Assembly: GCF_037478005.1 (NCBI RefSeq)
Contig: NZ_CP144164.1
Location: forward strand, 62,001-126,000
DNA: 64,000 bases
Reading direction: 5' to 3'
Source of the DNA: Alteromonas sp. M12
Lineage (GTDB): Bacteria; Pseudomonadota; Gammaproteobacteria; Enterobacterales; Alteromonadaceae
Positions 47,331 through 56,905 of the stretch are shown here, piece after piece. Made by a program: the position numbers and the translations under genes. The notes under the pieces are model-generated. The model searched no databases and was not told where the DNA came from. It saw nothing but the letters and a program-made list of their open reading frames with translations. Every line of letters starts with the position of its first letter. The stretch's first letter is position 1.

Positions 47331-49934
47331 ATCTTGTGCCAAAATCGCCGTCATACTGATGGGTGATTGTATATAATGACCTTGGCCTAAGGTGCAGCCC
47401 GCCTCGACTAGTGCATTGTACTGATCTTCATTTTCAATGCCTTCCGCTATCAGTTTAAATGACAACTGACTTGATATGGCTAATACAGAACGAATCAAAT
47501 TGTAATTGCGTTTTGAGCGAGTTATCGATTTAACGAATTTATGATCAATTTTTACGTAATCAAATGGGTAGCTGTATAAATAACTTAAAGAAGCAAGACC
47601 ACTTCCAAAGTTATCTAAAACCAAAATTACCCCGGAACGTTTAAGCTTTTTAATGGCTGGTAACATAAACTGGCTGCGATGATTTAATTCGTTTTCATCA
47701 AACTCAAACACTAAATTCGATGGATCAATTTGCGCAGATTTAACCCGTTCAATTATCTGGTTTACTAGGCGACTTTGTGAAAGATGACTAATTGACAAGT
47801 TAATTGCTATCTTTTGAGTCGCTTCAGACTCACCTAATGTGCGCCAATGTTGCAAAACCTTAATGGCCTGCTCCAGCATAAAGTTATCAATTTCTACGGT
47901 CAGTCCACTAGATTGGGCTACCTTCCAGAACTGTTCCCGCTTTATTTTACCTATTGTAGGATGAATCCAACGCACAAAAAATTCGTGATAGAGAATCCTA
48001 TTAGTTTGGAAATTTACAACCGCTTGAATTTGAGAGTCAAAATGTTGGTTATTGAGGGTTTTACGAAACTCATTTTCTAATTCGAGTTCTTCCAATAGCT
48101 TTTGACGCATACTGGTATCGAACAGTACAAAGCGTCCACGTCCCAGTGCTTTTGCTTGGTACATAGCGGCATCTGCGTCGCGAATCAATTCGTCTGCTGT
48201 TTTATATCCTTGTTCAATATTTGCTATTCCAATACTCGCCCCTGAATACATTTCTTTGTTGTCGAATTGAAAGGGAATTGCAAGTGTTTGAATAATCCGA
48301 TTGGCAACCTCTTCCACATCATTAAAATCGTCGAAGCTATCAAGCAGAATAACAAACTCATCGCCTCCTAGCCGAGCTAATAGGTCGTGGGCACGTATGC
48401 ATTTACTGATGCGTTTGGCAACTTCAACTAAGAACATATCACCAGCATGGTGACCCAAGCTGTCATTAATTTGCTTGAACCTATCTAAGTCGATAAAAAG
48501 CACAGCAAACTGATGTTCAGGGTAACGATTTTTGTTTGCAACAGCTAATTCTAATCGACTGTTAAACATGACTCTATTGGGCAGGTTGGTGAGCGCGTCA
48601 TGGTGGGCATCGTGGATTAACTTTAATTCTATGTCTTTGCGTTCTTCAATTTGTTTCTTTAAATACAAATTGGTTTGATGTAATTCGTCAGTACGTTCTC
48701 GCACTTTTCGGCTTAACTGCATATTATATTTTTGAATCGATTCTGCAGCTCTTTTACGTTCTATAGCTACCGCAATATGGTGTGAAACGAACTTTAATAG
48801 TTCCAAATCTTTAAGGGTGTATTTGCTGTCTTTCCCATAGGTTTGAACTGCAATGACGCCGGAAATAACACCATCCACATACAAAGGAGAGCCTATCCAA
48901 GAATTGGTATGCTTTATCATGTTATCTGCAGTTTTTTGATCTAACTCGTTTTGAGCGGCTAAATCATTAACCCGATCTGGGTCGATTAATTCTGCTTTGC
49001 CTGAACGTAATACAAATTCGGTGAGTCCATTACTTAACGGCCTTGAATTGACAACATCATCTATTTCATCACTGTAATATGGAAATTCCAGCGAGCTTTG
49101 TTTTTCATCAATAATTGCAACATAACAGTTAGGAGCACTCAATAAGCGGGCTAGAATGTCATGCAAACTAGCATAGAAATCAGACATCTCCCCTTCAACA
49201 GAAGCTGCTATTTCAGAAATTTCAAAAAGTGCTTGTTGTAAAGATTCAACTTTTTGACGCTCTAATATCTCTTCTTGAAGCTCATCGTTGATTTCGCGTA
49301 ATTGTTTTGTTCTCTCGCGAATCGTTTGTTCTGTCAGCTCTCGACTTTTAACTCTATCGAGTGCATTAACAATGTGCTGAGATACGAACAGCAATAAATC
49401 TAATTCATCTTTAACGTATCGAACCGCTTTGTCGTAGCTTTGAACTACCATAGCGCCGATAACCCGATTGCCGCGCTTGAGAGGCACACCAATTAAATCT
49501 ACAGGCGTTTTACCAATTGCTTTGATATTACGTTCTTTAGATTCTTTTTCGAAGTTTTCTTCGGTTAAAACCAAATGTTGGCCGCTTTTGAGAATATAGC
49601 CAGCGATACCACCGAGTAAATCTTTTGCGGGAATTTGCTTGATTACGCTTTCATCAAACTGGTCGACGAAATACGGGAACTCCACAAACTCATCATCTTT
49701 TTCGTAAAGGGCTACAAAAAAGTTTTGAGCATTCATGAATTGCCCAATGATTTCGTGAATTGCTACATACAGGCGTGAAAGTTCGCTGATAGAACCAGCT
49801 AACTCTGAGATGTCAAAAAGCGCTCTTTGGATATGCTCAGAGCGCTTATATTTTTCAGTTAACTGCTGAAGCTGAGGAATTAGTTCTCGCAATTCCTCAA
49901 CTGTTAACTGCCCTGCATTAAAGTCTTCAGTCAA
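47313..49934 (-). CDS. Cytoplasmic GAF-GAF-GGDEF-EAL protein with degenerate EAL
   Basis: 873 aa with a TTG start; a stop codon lies immediately before it and no nearby ATG serves. Two GAF domains lie at about 45-195 and 250-405, each framed by coiled coils (about 200-245 and 405-440), and no membrane segment is seen. The GGDEF motif ARLGGDEF (near 520) is intact. The EAL domain departs from consensus: EAL becomes EFF (HEFFVRW), ELTE becomes EFDE, and DDFGTG becomes DNFGSG, losing a metal-binding aspartate. A functional cyclase with an inactive, possibly binding-only EAL domain is likely. Confidence 0.9.
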   Translation of the reverse strand: MTEDFNAGQLTVEELRELIPQLQQLTEKYKRSEHIQRALFDISELAGSISELSRLYVAIHEIIGQFMNAQNFFVALYEKDDEFVEFPYFVDQFDESVIKQIPAKDLLGGIAGYILKSGQHLVLTEENFEKESKERNIKAIGKTPVDLIGVPLKRGNRVIGAMVVQSYDKAVRYVKDELDLLLFVSQHIVNALDRVKSRELTEQTIRERTKQLREINDELQEEILERQKVESLQQALFEISEIAASVEGEMSDFYASLHDILARLLSAPNCYVAIIDEKQSSLEFPYYSDEIDDVVNSRPLSNGLTEFVLRSGKAELIDPDRVNDLAAQNELDQKTADNMIKHTNSWIGSPLYVDGVISGVIAVQTYGKDSKYTLKDLELLKFVSHHIAVAIERKRAAESIQKYNMQLSRKVRERTDELHQTNLYLKKQIEERKDIELKLIHDAHHDALTNLPNRVMFNSRLELAVANKNRYPEHQFAVLFIDLDRFKQINDSLGHHAGDMFLVEVAKRISKCIRAHDLLARLGGDEFVILLDSFDDFNDVEEVANRIIQTLAIPFQFDNKEMYSGASIGIANIEQGYKTADELIRDADAAMYQAKALGRGRFVLFDTSMRQKLLEELELENEFRKTLNNQHFDSQIQAVVNFQTNRILYHEFFVRWIHPTIGKIKREQFWKVAQSSGLTVEIDNFMLEQAIKVLQHWRTLGESEATQKIAINLSISHLSQSRLVNQIIERVKSAQIDPSNLVFEFDENELNHRSQFMLPAIKKLKRSGVILVLDNFGSGLASLSYLYSYPFDYVKIDHKFVKSITRSKRNYNLIRSVLAISSQLSFKLIAEGIENEDQYNALVEAGCTLGQGHYIQSPISMTAILAQDSLPTR

Positions 49935-49995
49935 TTAATTTAATCCAATAAATGATTGATCATAAAGAACCTTATACCAGCGAAACTAACTAAAA

Positions 49996-50394
49996 TCAGA
50001 CACCTTCTATCATGAACTCTATTGCTGCTTTAATATCGTCATCTGAACAATCGCCACAGGTTCCTCTTGGAGGCATAGAACCAAGTCCATTGAGTGCGTT
50101 ATGCAATACTTCGTCGATTCCTTTTTCCAATCGCGGTGACCAATCAGCGGCATCATGCAGTTTAGGAGCATTTAACACACCTGATGCATGGCAAGCGAAA
50201 CAAGCGGTATTATATATGTCTTCACCAGAACGAGGACCTGAAGCTGCAGCCGAGTCTGCTTTAGCACCCGCAACATGCACAGAACCAACTGGCGCAATAC
50301 GGGATTTGATATCTTCCTCAGACATGTTTTGCGCTTGTACGGCAAACATCAACAAACTTCCAACTAACACGCTCAACAACGCTTTTAATTTCAC
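49996..50394 (-). CDS. Cytochrome c5-type c-heme protein
   Basis: About 132 aa from the GTG at 50394 (GGAGA upstream). A signal peptide (VKLKALLSVLVGSLLMFAVQAQ) leads to a c-type domain with heme site CFACH, the distal methionine in LGSMPPRG and the extra disulfide pair CGDC typical of cytochrome c5. It is a periplasmic electron carrier. No partner oxidase gene is adjacent. Confidence 0.92.
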   Translation of the reverse strand: MKLKALLSVLVGSLLMFAVQAQNMSEEDIKSRIAPVGSVHVAGAKADSAAASGPRSGEDIYNTACFACHASGVLNAPKLHDAADWSPRLEKGIDEVLHNALNGLGSMPPRGTCGDCSDDDIKAAIEFMIEGV

Positions 50395-50666
50395 AATAAT
50401 CTCCAACGATCTAAATTTAAATTTTGTCACTCACCAAAGAATAACAAATTATAGCGAGTTATTGATACTGAACAACAATTTACTTTGCAATTGCCATCTA
50501 TCTTCACTCAAAAACTACTTATTTTACGGATTTAACCCTATTTTGCCGATTTCAACTCAGCAAAATCATCATTTCAACCGTAAATATATTGATAAACTTT
50601 CTAAGATTACACGGCTGATAAGTTGTTTCAAAGAAAACTTATCGATATTTTACGTAAATTAGCGCT

Positions 50667-50700
50667 AAATTGTGCAATTATTCTATTGCACAATTTTTTT
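50667..50700 (+). terminator. Strong plus-strand terminator with no upstream gene
   Basis: AAATTGTGCAAT, loop TATTCT, ATTGCACAATTT merging into a run of seven T. No plus-strand gene ends nearby (rep stops at 47330), and htpX starts downstream at 50808. It may end a short untranslated RNA from 50431-50700; I see no clear promoter. The rest of the 50431-50807 gap shows nothing else. Confidence 0.75.
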
Positions 50701-50807
50701 CAAGACCCATATTGAACTATGCAAATGAACTTGTTTGATTGCTTTTTATAATTGTTAATATTTCTATCTAAGCAGTGTTCGTTTTAAACCGAAAAAAGGA
50801 GCCGTAA

Positions 50808-51680
50808 ATGTTAAGAATATTTCTGTTTTTAGGTACAAATATAGCCATCATAGCGTTATTGAGCGTGACATTTAGTCTTTTGGGGTTTCAAGGGTTACTG
50901 GCAGAAAATGGGGTTGATTTAGACCTAACTGCGCTAATGATTTATGCTGGAGTTATTGGCTTTAGCGGGGCCTTTATTTCTTTGTTTCTTTCCAAGTTTA
51001 TGGCCAAACGCTCAATGGGGGTTCATGTTATTGAACAACCAGCAGATACGACTCAGCGATGGCTTGTAGATACGGTAAGGCGGCAAGCTGAAATGGCGGG
51101 TATTGGAATGCCTAAAGTTGGACTTTTTAATAGTCAATCTCCTAATGCATTTGCAACAGGCTGGAATCGCAACAATGCGTTAGTCGCAGTTAGTACTGGG
51201 CTTCTTTCACATATGAACAAAAATGAAGTTGAGGCAGTACTTGCTCACGAAGTGAGTCACGTCGCTAATGGTGACATGGTCACTATGACCCTAATTCAAG
51301 GTGTGGTGAACACTTTTGTCGTTTTTCTATCTAGAGTCATTGGGCATGTCGTTGATCGAGTGGTTTTTAAGGTTGAAAGAGGTCATGGTCCGGCTTTTTG
51401 GATCGTCTCTATTATTGCTGAAATTATTCTCGGCTTTTTAGCGATGATGTTAGTGATGTGGTTTTCTCGATATAGAGAGTTTAGAGCAGATGAAGGTGGT
51501 GCGAAACTCGCGGGTAGGGCAAATATGATTGCGGCCCTAGCTAAATTGAAAAGTTTTCAGGGAACCCCTGATATGCCTGATGAAATGGCTGCTTTTGCGA
51601 TTAATGCAGGAAAAATACAAAAGCTATTTTCAAGTCATCCGCCATTGGAAAAACGTATTGAAAACCTGAGAGCTGGTTAA
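50808..51680 (+). CDS. htpX: Membrane zinc protease HtpX
   Basis: 290 aa, full length. Two N-terminal membrane helices, the zinc site LAHEVSHVANGDM (HExxH), a further pair of hydrophobic segments and the third ligand region FRADEGGAKLAGR are all present. AGGAG precedes the ATG. HtpX degrades misfolded membrane proteins along with FtsH and is stress-induced. Confidence 0.97.
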   Translation: MLRIFLFLGTNIAIIALLSVTFSLLGFQGLLAENGVDLDLTALMIYAGVIGFSGAFISLFLSKFMAKRSMGVHVIEQPADTTQRWLVDTVRRQAEMAGIGMPKVGLFNSQSPNAFATGWNRNNALVAVSTGLLSHMNKNEVEAVLAHEVSHVANGDMVTMTLIQGVVNTFVVFLSRVIGHVVDRVVFKVERGHGPAFWIVSIIAEIILGFLAMMLVMWFSRYREFRADEGGAKLAGRANMIAALAKLKSFQGTPDMPDEMAAFAINAGKIQKLFSSHPPLEKRIENLRAG

Positions 51681-51748
51681 TCCAGCTCTGCAAAATCTAA
51701 TCAAAATAACTTTTCAGGTAAGCCTTTAATACTCGCTAAAGGAAACAC

Positions 51749-51967
51749 TTAAAAAGCAAAACTAGTTTGAATTCTGCGTTCGGTGCTATGGTTTTTATTT
51801 TTCGATTTCGCTAGCATTCTTAGATTATCCAAACGCCTGATAAGGCTATCAAATTGTTGGTCTCGGACGGCCCTATCTTTATTCTTTTGTTCAATTCTTT
51901 GTTGCTGTATTTCACTGCGAGTGGATTCACATATTGAATCGTGTAAATTAATTAATTCTCGTGTCAT
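51749..51967 (-). CDS. LexA-controlled small soluble protein of unknown function
   Basis: 72 aa, very polar (many K, R, E, Q), with a long predicted helix (STRSEIQQQRIEQKNKDRA to IRRLDNLRMLAKS) and no membrane segment or signal peptide. The ATG at 51967 has GAGAGGAT just upstream. A perfect LexA box (51986-52005) overlaps its promoter, 18 bases before the start codon. I do not recognise a family; it is not TisB, SulA or DinI-like by eye. The tight promoter/RBS/start arrangement makes it a real gene despite its size. Confidence 0.8.
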   Translation of the reverse strand: MTRELINLHDSICESTRSEIQQQRIEQKNKDRAVRDQQFDSLIRRLDNLRMLAKSKNKNHSTERRIQTSFAF

Positions 51968-51985
51968 AACATCCTCTCAATATTA

Positions 51986-52005
51986 TACTGTGTTTTTGTA
52001 CAGTA
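51986..52005. promoter_or_regulatory. LexA-binding SOS box of the 72-aa gene
   Basis: CTGTGTTTTTGTACAG flanked by TA on both sides, a full match to CTGT-N8-ACAG with the extended TA ends. It has the same relation to the -10 hexamer as the imuAB box. Confidence 0.92.
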
Positions 52006-52029
52006 TAATATTGATTGATATTTAGTCAA
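52002..52029 (-). promoter_or_regulatory. SOS promoter of the 72-aa gene
   Basis: Read on the minus strand: -35 TTGACT (52024-52029), 16-base spacer, -10 TATACT (52002-52007). The -10 runs into the LexA box. Confidence 0.8.
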
Positions 52030-52066
52030 TAATTTCGATTAATAAATTATTTTTAAAATAACGGGG

Positions 52067-52321
52067 CTATATTCTGTTATCCAAGACGCGCTCTGTTTGT
52101 TCGGACTCACGCTTGACTAAAATAAAGGTAATAATCATTTTAGTTGGAAGTGACATAATCATTCCCACTGCCACACAGGCTGCACTGATGATGATTCCGC
52201 CTATTCCCATCTCATCAATTGTTTGACTAAAAAGATGTAAATAAATCCCTAACATAATTAAACATAATCCCGAGATCATCACCACTTTGAGTAACGTCAT
52301 TACTTTTGAATTCGTCATCAT
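52067..52321 (-). CDS. Small two-helix membrane protein, unknown
   Basis: 84 aa (83 from the second of two adjacent ATGs), GGGG upstream. Two hydrophobic segments at about residues 9-30 (TLLKVVMISGLCLIMLGIYL) and 40-70 (GIIISAACVAVGMIMSL; MIITFILV), then a charged tail. I do not recognise a family. It lies upstream of the SOS-controlled ORF on the same strand but has its own start region, so co-regulation is not implied. Confidence 0.7.
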   Translation of the reverse strand: MMTNSKVMTLLKVVMISGLCLIMLGIYLHLFSQTIDEMGIGGIIISAACVAVGMIMSLPTKMIITFILVKRESEQTERVLDNRI

Positions 52322-52751
52322 GGTTTCCCCTTATATGTGAATTCTTGAATTGTATTTAATCAGTAATTCATGAGGTCACATTGATCTAGGTCAGTTTAAT
52401 AACAAGTTTTGCTCAACGGAAATTCGAACCGCGCGGGTATTGATATCGTTGTTATTGAATCCGCTCTCTACGTATTAAAATTATCTAGAACAAATAATTA
52501 ACAAGCACTTAGAGCATCTTTGGTAGCGCGCAAACAGTCTTTGATTTCTTAATTGTTAATATTTGGTTAAGCGTATAGCGGTTTTCATAATGCTCATTCA
52601 ATTGACCCTATCTTTTTTAGGACCTACCTTTCATTGTCAGGTTAGCCGCTAAGCCTTTTGTTTAAAGGTTTTCAGTAAAGCATCGTAAAGCGGTGAATTT
52701 AGAGAGTGTAAATAAATAGTTAATAAAAGTTTCATTTTCGATGATTATTAG
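52322..52751. other. Gene-free stretch before the sugar-locus promoter
   Basis: 430 bases of AT-rich sequence. I see no ORF with a ribosome-binding site, no strong hairpin and no RNA gene. The receptor promoter and operator begin at 52752. Confidence 0.6.
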
Positions 52752-52780
52752 TTGACGACCACATTTTCGTGCTCTATTCT
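52752..52780 (+). promoter_or_regulatory. Sigma-70 promoter of the TonB receptor
   Basis: TTGACG (52752-52757), 17-base spacer, TATTCT (52775-52780). The operator begins at the next base, over the expected transcription start. Confidence 0.8.
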
Positions 52781-52799
52781 AATGAAAGCGCTTACATTT
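52781..52799. promoter_or_regulatory. LacI-family operator, copy 1
   Basis: AATGAAAGCGCTTACATTT; the core TGAAAGCGCTTACA is a near-palindrome centred on GC|GC, typical of LacI-family sites. The exact reverse complement of all 19 bases recurs at 59566-59584. Its position over the start of transcription fits a repressor site for the LacI protein at 62712. Confidence 0.85.
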
Positions 52800-52908
52800 T
52801 GCTTGTTATTACAATAATTTTACAACCTTAGGGTGGCATAAGCAGGACGTGCGCGGGTGAAAAATGTAGTAATGAGTACAATCAAGGTAGTTTTTGGGAG
52901 AAAACAAC

Positions 52909-55900
52909 ATGACTAAAACAAGGTTTGCAAAAACCCATCTAGCAACGAGCCTTTCGCTCGTTTTAGGGGCTTCACTGTGCGCACCACTAGCTGCACAAGA
53001 AGCTGAAGACTTAGAGGTTATCCAAGTAACAGGTTTACGGGGAAGTTTACAAGAGGCTGCGGCCATAAAACGCTCGTCAGCTGGTGTAGTTGACGCTATT
53101 TCTGCTGAAGATATCGGTAAATTCCCTGACACCAACTTAGCAGAATCGCTGCAACGTATAACCGGTGTTTCGATCAGTCGTACCAATGGCGAAGGCTCTG
53201 AAGTTACTGTCCGCGGTTTTGCGGGTGGAAACAACATGATTACCTTAAACGGTAGAACAATGCCTGCAGCAATAACCTATGGTGCAGGCTCAGGTGCGGA
53301 TGGTACAACTAAAAGTGGAAACACGCGCTCATTCGATTTTGCAAACCTAGCATCGGAAAGTATCAGAGCTGTCGAAGTATACAAAACAGGTAAAGCGAAC
53401 ATTGCAACTGGTGGAATTGGTGCAACCATTAATATAATCACCGCTAAACCACTTGATCAAGAAGGTTTTGTGGCTACTGTCGGCGCAAAAGCGGTACACG
53501 ATACTACCAACCGTACTGGTGATGATCTTACCCCTGAATTGTCTACTATTGTAAGCTACGCTAATGATGAGAAAACATTTGGTGTGAGTTTGTCTGCTGT
53601 GCATCAAGAACGTGATTCAGGTTATACCGGCGCCACTGTGAATAACTGGAATATTGACTATTGGGATGATATCGCCGATCCGGATAGAATGTGGAATAAC
53701 AACACCACAGCAAACTATGTTAATGCTCCAGAGCAGGGACAGCTTTATGCGCGTCCCAATGACATCCGTTATGCATTTTCAAATACCCAAAGAACTCGCG
53801 ACAATATGCAGCTAACATTGCAGTTTGCACCAACGGATGACTTTAAAGCGTCATTAGACTACACCTTTGCTGAAAACGAAATTGTTGAGCAACGTGGTGA
53901 AATTGGTAACTGGCTGCAAATCGGTACAAATACCGGGACGGTAGAGTTCGATAATTCTGCTGTGAAAACACCCATCTACATATCTGAAACCTATGCTGGA
54001 GGTGTAGATGAAGGGTACGAGCAACAGTGGCGTGAACAGACGAATACACTAGATTCGATTGGTGTGAACTTTGAATACAATGTTAATGATGATTTTAAAA
54101 TCATGTTTGATGCGCACGACTCAACGATGCATAGTCGGGGGACAGGTCCAAGAGGTTCCGGCGAACTAGCGGTAGGTTTAGGGGCGCCAACAGTGACCTC
54201 AAGAGAATGGTTTTGGGATGGTGACTTGCCTACCTATACTAATGTATATGACGACAGCATTCGAGGTGCAAACAATAACGGGCAAGTGGATGCCGGTGAT
54301 GTAGGTTCGTCGATTGCTCGTATTAGAAACGCCAGCCAAGAGTCTAAAATCACCCAGTATAAACTTGACGCTACTTACTTCCTAGACAGCGGTCATTTTG
54401 ATTTTGGTGTGGAAGCTCGTGAAATGGAATCTCGCTCATTTCAAACTGCTGGCAACAACATTGCTTTGGGTAATTGGGGGGTCGCTAACCCTGGTGAATT
54501 CGGTGACTTGATTCAACCGTTTGATTTGCCGGGTGAGTTCGACGACTTTACCACAAACTCTGGTGGTTATGGTTTCATTGCTAACGCGCCTGATTTGTAT
54601 ACTGCAGCAGAAGCTCTTTATCCTGGTATTCCAGCTGGAACCGAGGACGCATTGTCATTCGACGATACGATACAAGAAGATTCCTTAGCCGCTTACGTTC
54701 AAGTCGCCTTAGAAGGTGAAATCGGAGAAATGCCATTTAGCATCTTAACCGGTGTGCGTTATGAAACTACAGACGTGACTTCGACTTCATTAATTAGTCG
54801 TAACTACTTTCAATGGGAAGACAATAATGACGTAGTGTCATATGTGGATGGTTCAGAAACCAGTTATGTTACGGCAGAAAGTGACTATGACTTTTTATTA
54901 CCGAGCCTGGATTTAAAACTTGAGATTAAAGATGATTTAATCGGTCGCTTCTCATATAGCAAAACAATTGCTCGAGCAGGATTTGGAAGTTTAGGTGTAT
55001 CTGCTTCAAACTTTGCTGGCGGTGGTGGTTCAACATTGTTGGGTGCGCAACCAACAGCGGATGCGTCAAATCCTGCCTTATTACCATTGGAGTCGTCTAA
55101 CGTCGATTTATCATTGGAATGGTACTACGATGAAACAAGTTATGTTTCAGCCGGTTTGTTCCAAAAAGATGTGGTTAATTTCTTAGGTAGCCGTCAAGTT
55201 GACCAACCGCTACTAGGTATTCGTGATGTAACTGGCGGTCCCCGTGCCGAGGCTGCCGTTCAAGCGCTAGCCGACCGCGGTATTGCACTTGATGACACAT
55301 CACTTTACGCCATGATGGTATTGCTAAGTCAACCAGAAGCCTTCCCTGGTGGAGCTGATGATTACACTGGTTCGCCAGAACAAATTCAACAGTTAGCCGA
55401 AACCGAAGGTTGGGATTTGGTCGCAAATGAGGATGATCCTGAAGTCATTTTCCGTACTAATACACCAGACAATAACCGAGCAGCCAAAATTTATGGCGCT
55501 GAATTTGCGGTACAACACTTCTTTGGTGATACCGGCTTTGGTGTGCAGGCTAACTATACGTTTGTACGCGGAGATGTGGGCTTTGATAACGAAGCGGATC
55601 CTAACCAGTCGCAATTTGCTTTAGTGGGTTTGAGTGATACGGCTAACTTAGTGGCTATGTACGAAAAAGATGGTTTCCAAGCACGTGTTGCCCTTAACTG
55701 GCGTGATAAATACTTGGCAGAAGTGAATAAAGGTAGTTCTAATAACCCGCGTTATGTGGAGTCTTATACTCAACTTGATGTAAACGTTAGCTACGATATT
55801 AACGACCAATTCACAGTGTTCTTTGAAGGTTTGAATATAACTGAAGAAGACATCCGTGAACACGCTCGAAACGAAACGCAATTATGGTATGCAACCGATT

Positions 55901-55941
55901 TAGGTGCACGCTATCAAATGGGGGCTCGTTACAAGTTCTAA
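52909..55941 (+). CDS. TonB-dependent receptor, carbohydrate-type
   Basis: 1010 aa from the ATG at 52909 (GGGAG upstream); a TTG at 52894 is open in frame. A signal peptide (residues 1-30, ending LAAQ) is followed by IQVTGLRGSLQEAAAIKRSS and IGKFPDTNLAESLQRITGVSI, plug motifs of the large receptors that Alteromonadales use for oligosaccharides. The barrel ends MGARYKF. It is first in the sugar locus, under the LacI-type operator, and probably imports a glucoside that the GH1 enzyme cleaves. Confidence 0.93.
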   Translation: MTKTRFAKTHLATSLSLVLGASLCAPLAAQEAEDLEVIQVTGLRGSLQEAAAIKRSSAGVVDAISAEDIGKFPDTNLAESLQRITGVSISRTNGEGSEVTVRGFAGGNNMITLNGRTMPAAITYGAGSGADGTTKSGNTRSFDFANLASESIRAVEVYKTGKANIATGGIGATINIITAKPLDQEGFVATVGAKAVHDTTNRTGDDLTPELSTIVSYANDEKTFGVSLSAVHQERDSGYTGATVNNWNIDYWDDIADPDRMWNNNTTANYVNAPEQGQLYARPNDIRYAFSNTQRTRDNMQLTLQFAPTDDFKASLDYTFAENEIVEQRGEIGNWLQIGTNTGTVEFDNSAVKTPIYISETYAGGVDEGYEQQWREQTNTLDSIGVNFEYNVNDDFKIMFDAHDSTMHSRGTGPRGSGELAVGLGAPTVTSREWFWDGDLPTYTNVYDDSIRGANNNGQVDAGDVGSSIARIRNASQESKITQYKLDATYFLDSGHFDFGVEAREMESRSFQTAGNNIALGNWGVANPGEFGDLIQPFDLPGEFDDFTTNSGGYGFIANAPDLYTAAEALYPGIPAGTEDALSFDDTIQEDSLAAYVQVALEGEIGEMPFSILTGVRYETTDVTSTSLISRNYFQWEDNNDVVSYVDGSETSYVTAESDYDFLLPSLDLKLEIKDDLIGRFSYSKTIARAGFGSLGVSASNFAGGGGSTLLGAQPTADASNPALLPLESSNVDLSLEWYYDETSYVSAGLFQKDVVNFLGSRQVDQPLLGIRDVTGGPRAEAAVQALADRGIALDDTSLYAMMVLLSQPEAFPGGADDYTGSPEQIQQLAETEGWDLVANEDDPEVIFRTNTPDNNRAAKIYGAEFAVQHFFGDTGFGVQANYTFVRGDVGFDNEADPNQSQFALVGLSDTANLVAMYEKDGFQARVALNWRDKYLAEVNKGSSNNPRYVESYTQLDVNVSYDINDQFTVFFEGLNITEEDIREHARNETQLWYATDLGARYQMGARYKF

Positions 55942-55954
55942 GGCGGTATGAAAC

Positions 55955-56023
55955 GGCAAACAACACCAGTGGTGTTGTTTGCCATCGTCCATAAGCCGCT
56001 GTTTATTGCGGCTTTTGTTTTTG
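55955..56023 (+). terminator. Two stacked hairpins after the TonB receptor gene
   Basis: First a perfect 13-bp stem GGCAAACAACACC with a 3-base loop (55955-55983). Then AAGCCGC, 8-base loop, GCGGCTT and TTGTTTTTG (55993-56023), a standard terminator. Together they would reduce read-through into the SapC gene, so the receptor could be made in excess. Confidence 0.8.
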
Positions 56024-56155
56024 TAAATATTTGAATAGGATTTGAAGATGTAGCACACTGACACTTCTTATTTTGTTCAATTAAATATGAATATTTTCAT
56101 TTTTAATTTGCTGGTTTGAAATAACCAACGAGCAAAAAATTATTGAGGAAATACA

Positions 56156-56884
56156 ATGGCCAAACATGTGCTTTTGAATAATGTGCAGCATAAAGATACT
56201 AAGGTGCTTGCGCATTATGCTAAAGAGTTTGCCGACGATGTAGCCAGCGTATTGGTTTTCCCACTAGAATTTGTTGAATTACAAAAAGAATATCCAATCT
56301 TTTTCCAATTAGACCAACAGACGGGTAAATATCAATGTGTTGTTATGCTTGGTTTGCAAAAAGATGAAAACCTTTTCCTAAGCGATACAACTCCTTCAGG
56401 TTGGGACGCTAACTACATACCAGCTATGATTGAACGAGGGCCTTTTTTAATCGGTTTTCAGCAACAAGATCCCCATTCAGATCCGTCTCCGGTTATACAC
56501 ATTGATATGCAACATCCCAAGGTGTCCACCGACAAAGGGCAGCCATTATTTCTCGAGCATGGCGGTAACAGTCCTTATTTGAATCATATCGCTACCCGAT
56601 TGCAGTCTATTCACGAGGGCATGGCAATTCAAGATGCAATGTTTAATAGTTTCCTAAGTTGCGAGTTGATTGAGCCGGTTAATATCGAATTTGATTTAAA
56701 CAACGGCGAAAAGTGCAAAGTATCTGGAAATTTTACGATTAATGAGGAGAAACTAAGAGCGCTGTCAGCAGAGCAACTTTTTGAGCTTAATCAATCGGGA
56801 TATTTACAGTTTGCGTACGCGGCAGTGGCATCTGTTACTAATATTAGAAAATTGATTCAGCGTAAAAACGCCACATTTGCTTAA
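56156..56884 (+). CDS. SapC family protein
   Basis: 242 aa. Matches the SapC family pattern: HVLLNNVQHKDTKVLAHYAKE at the start, EFVELQKEYPIFFQLDQQTG and GWDANYIPAMIERGPFLIG. GAGGAA precedes the ATG. The biochemical role of this family is unsettled, but in marine gammaproteobacteria it recurs between TonB receptors and cupin/halogenase genes, as here. The cupin gene follows 21 bases later. Confidence 0.88.
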   Translation: MAKHVLLNNVQHKDTKVLAHYAKEFADDVASVLVFPLEFVELQKEYPIFFQLDQQTGKYQCVVMLGLQKDENLFLSDTTPSGWDANYIPAMIERGPFLIGFQQQDPHSDPSPVIHIDMQHPKVSTDKGQPLFLEHGGNSPYLNHIATRLQSIHEGMAIQDAMFNSFLSCELIEPVNIEFDLNNGEKCKVSGNFTINEEKLRALSAEQLFELNQSGYLQFAYAAVASVTNIRKLIQRKNATFA

Positions 56885-56905
56885 TAAGCAGAGCTTAGAG
56901 TACCT

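Noticed and set aside
50012..50662. 216-codon plus-strand frame before htpX
   Set aside because: Its first two thirds are antisense to the cytochrome c5 gene and the rest is AT-rich intergenic sequence of low complexity in protein terms. The terminator after it made me look twice, but a non-coding RNA is the better reading.
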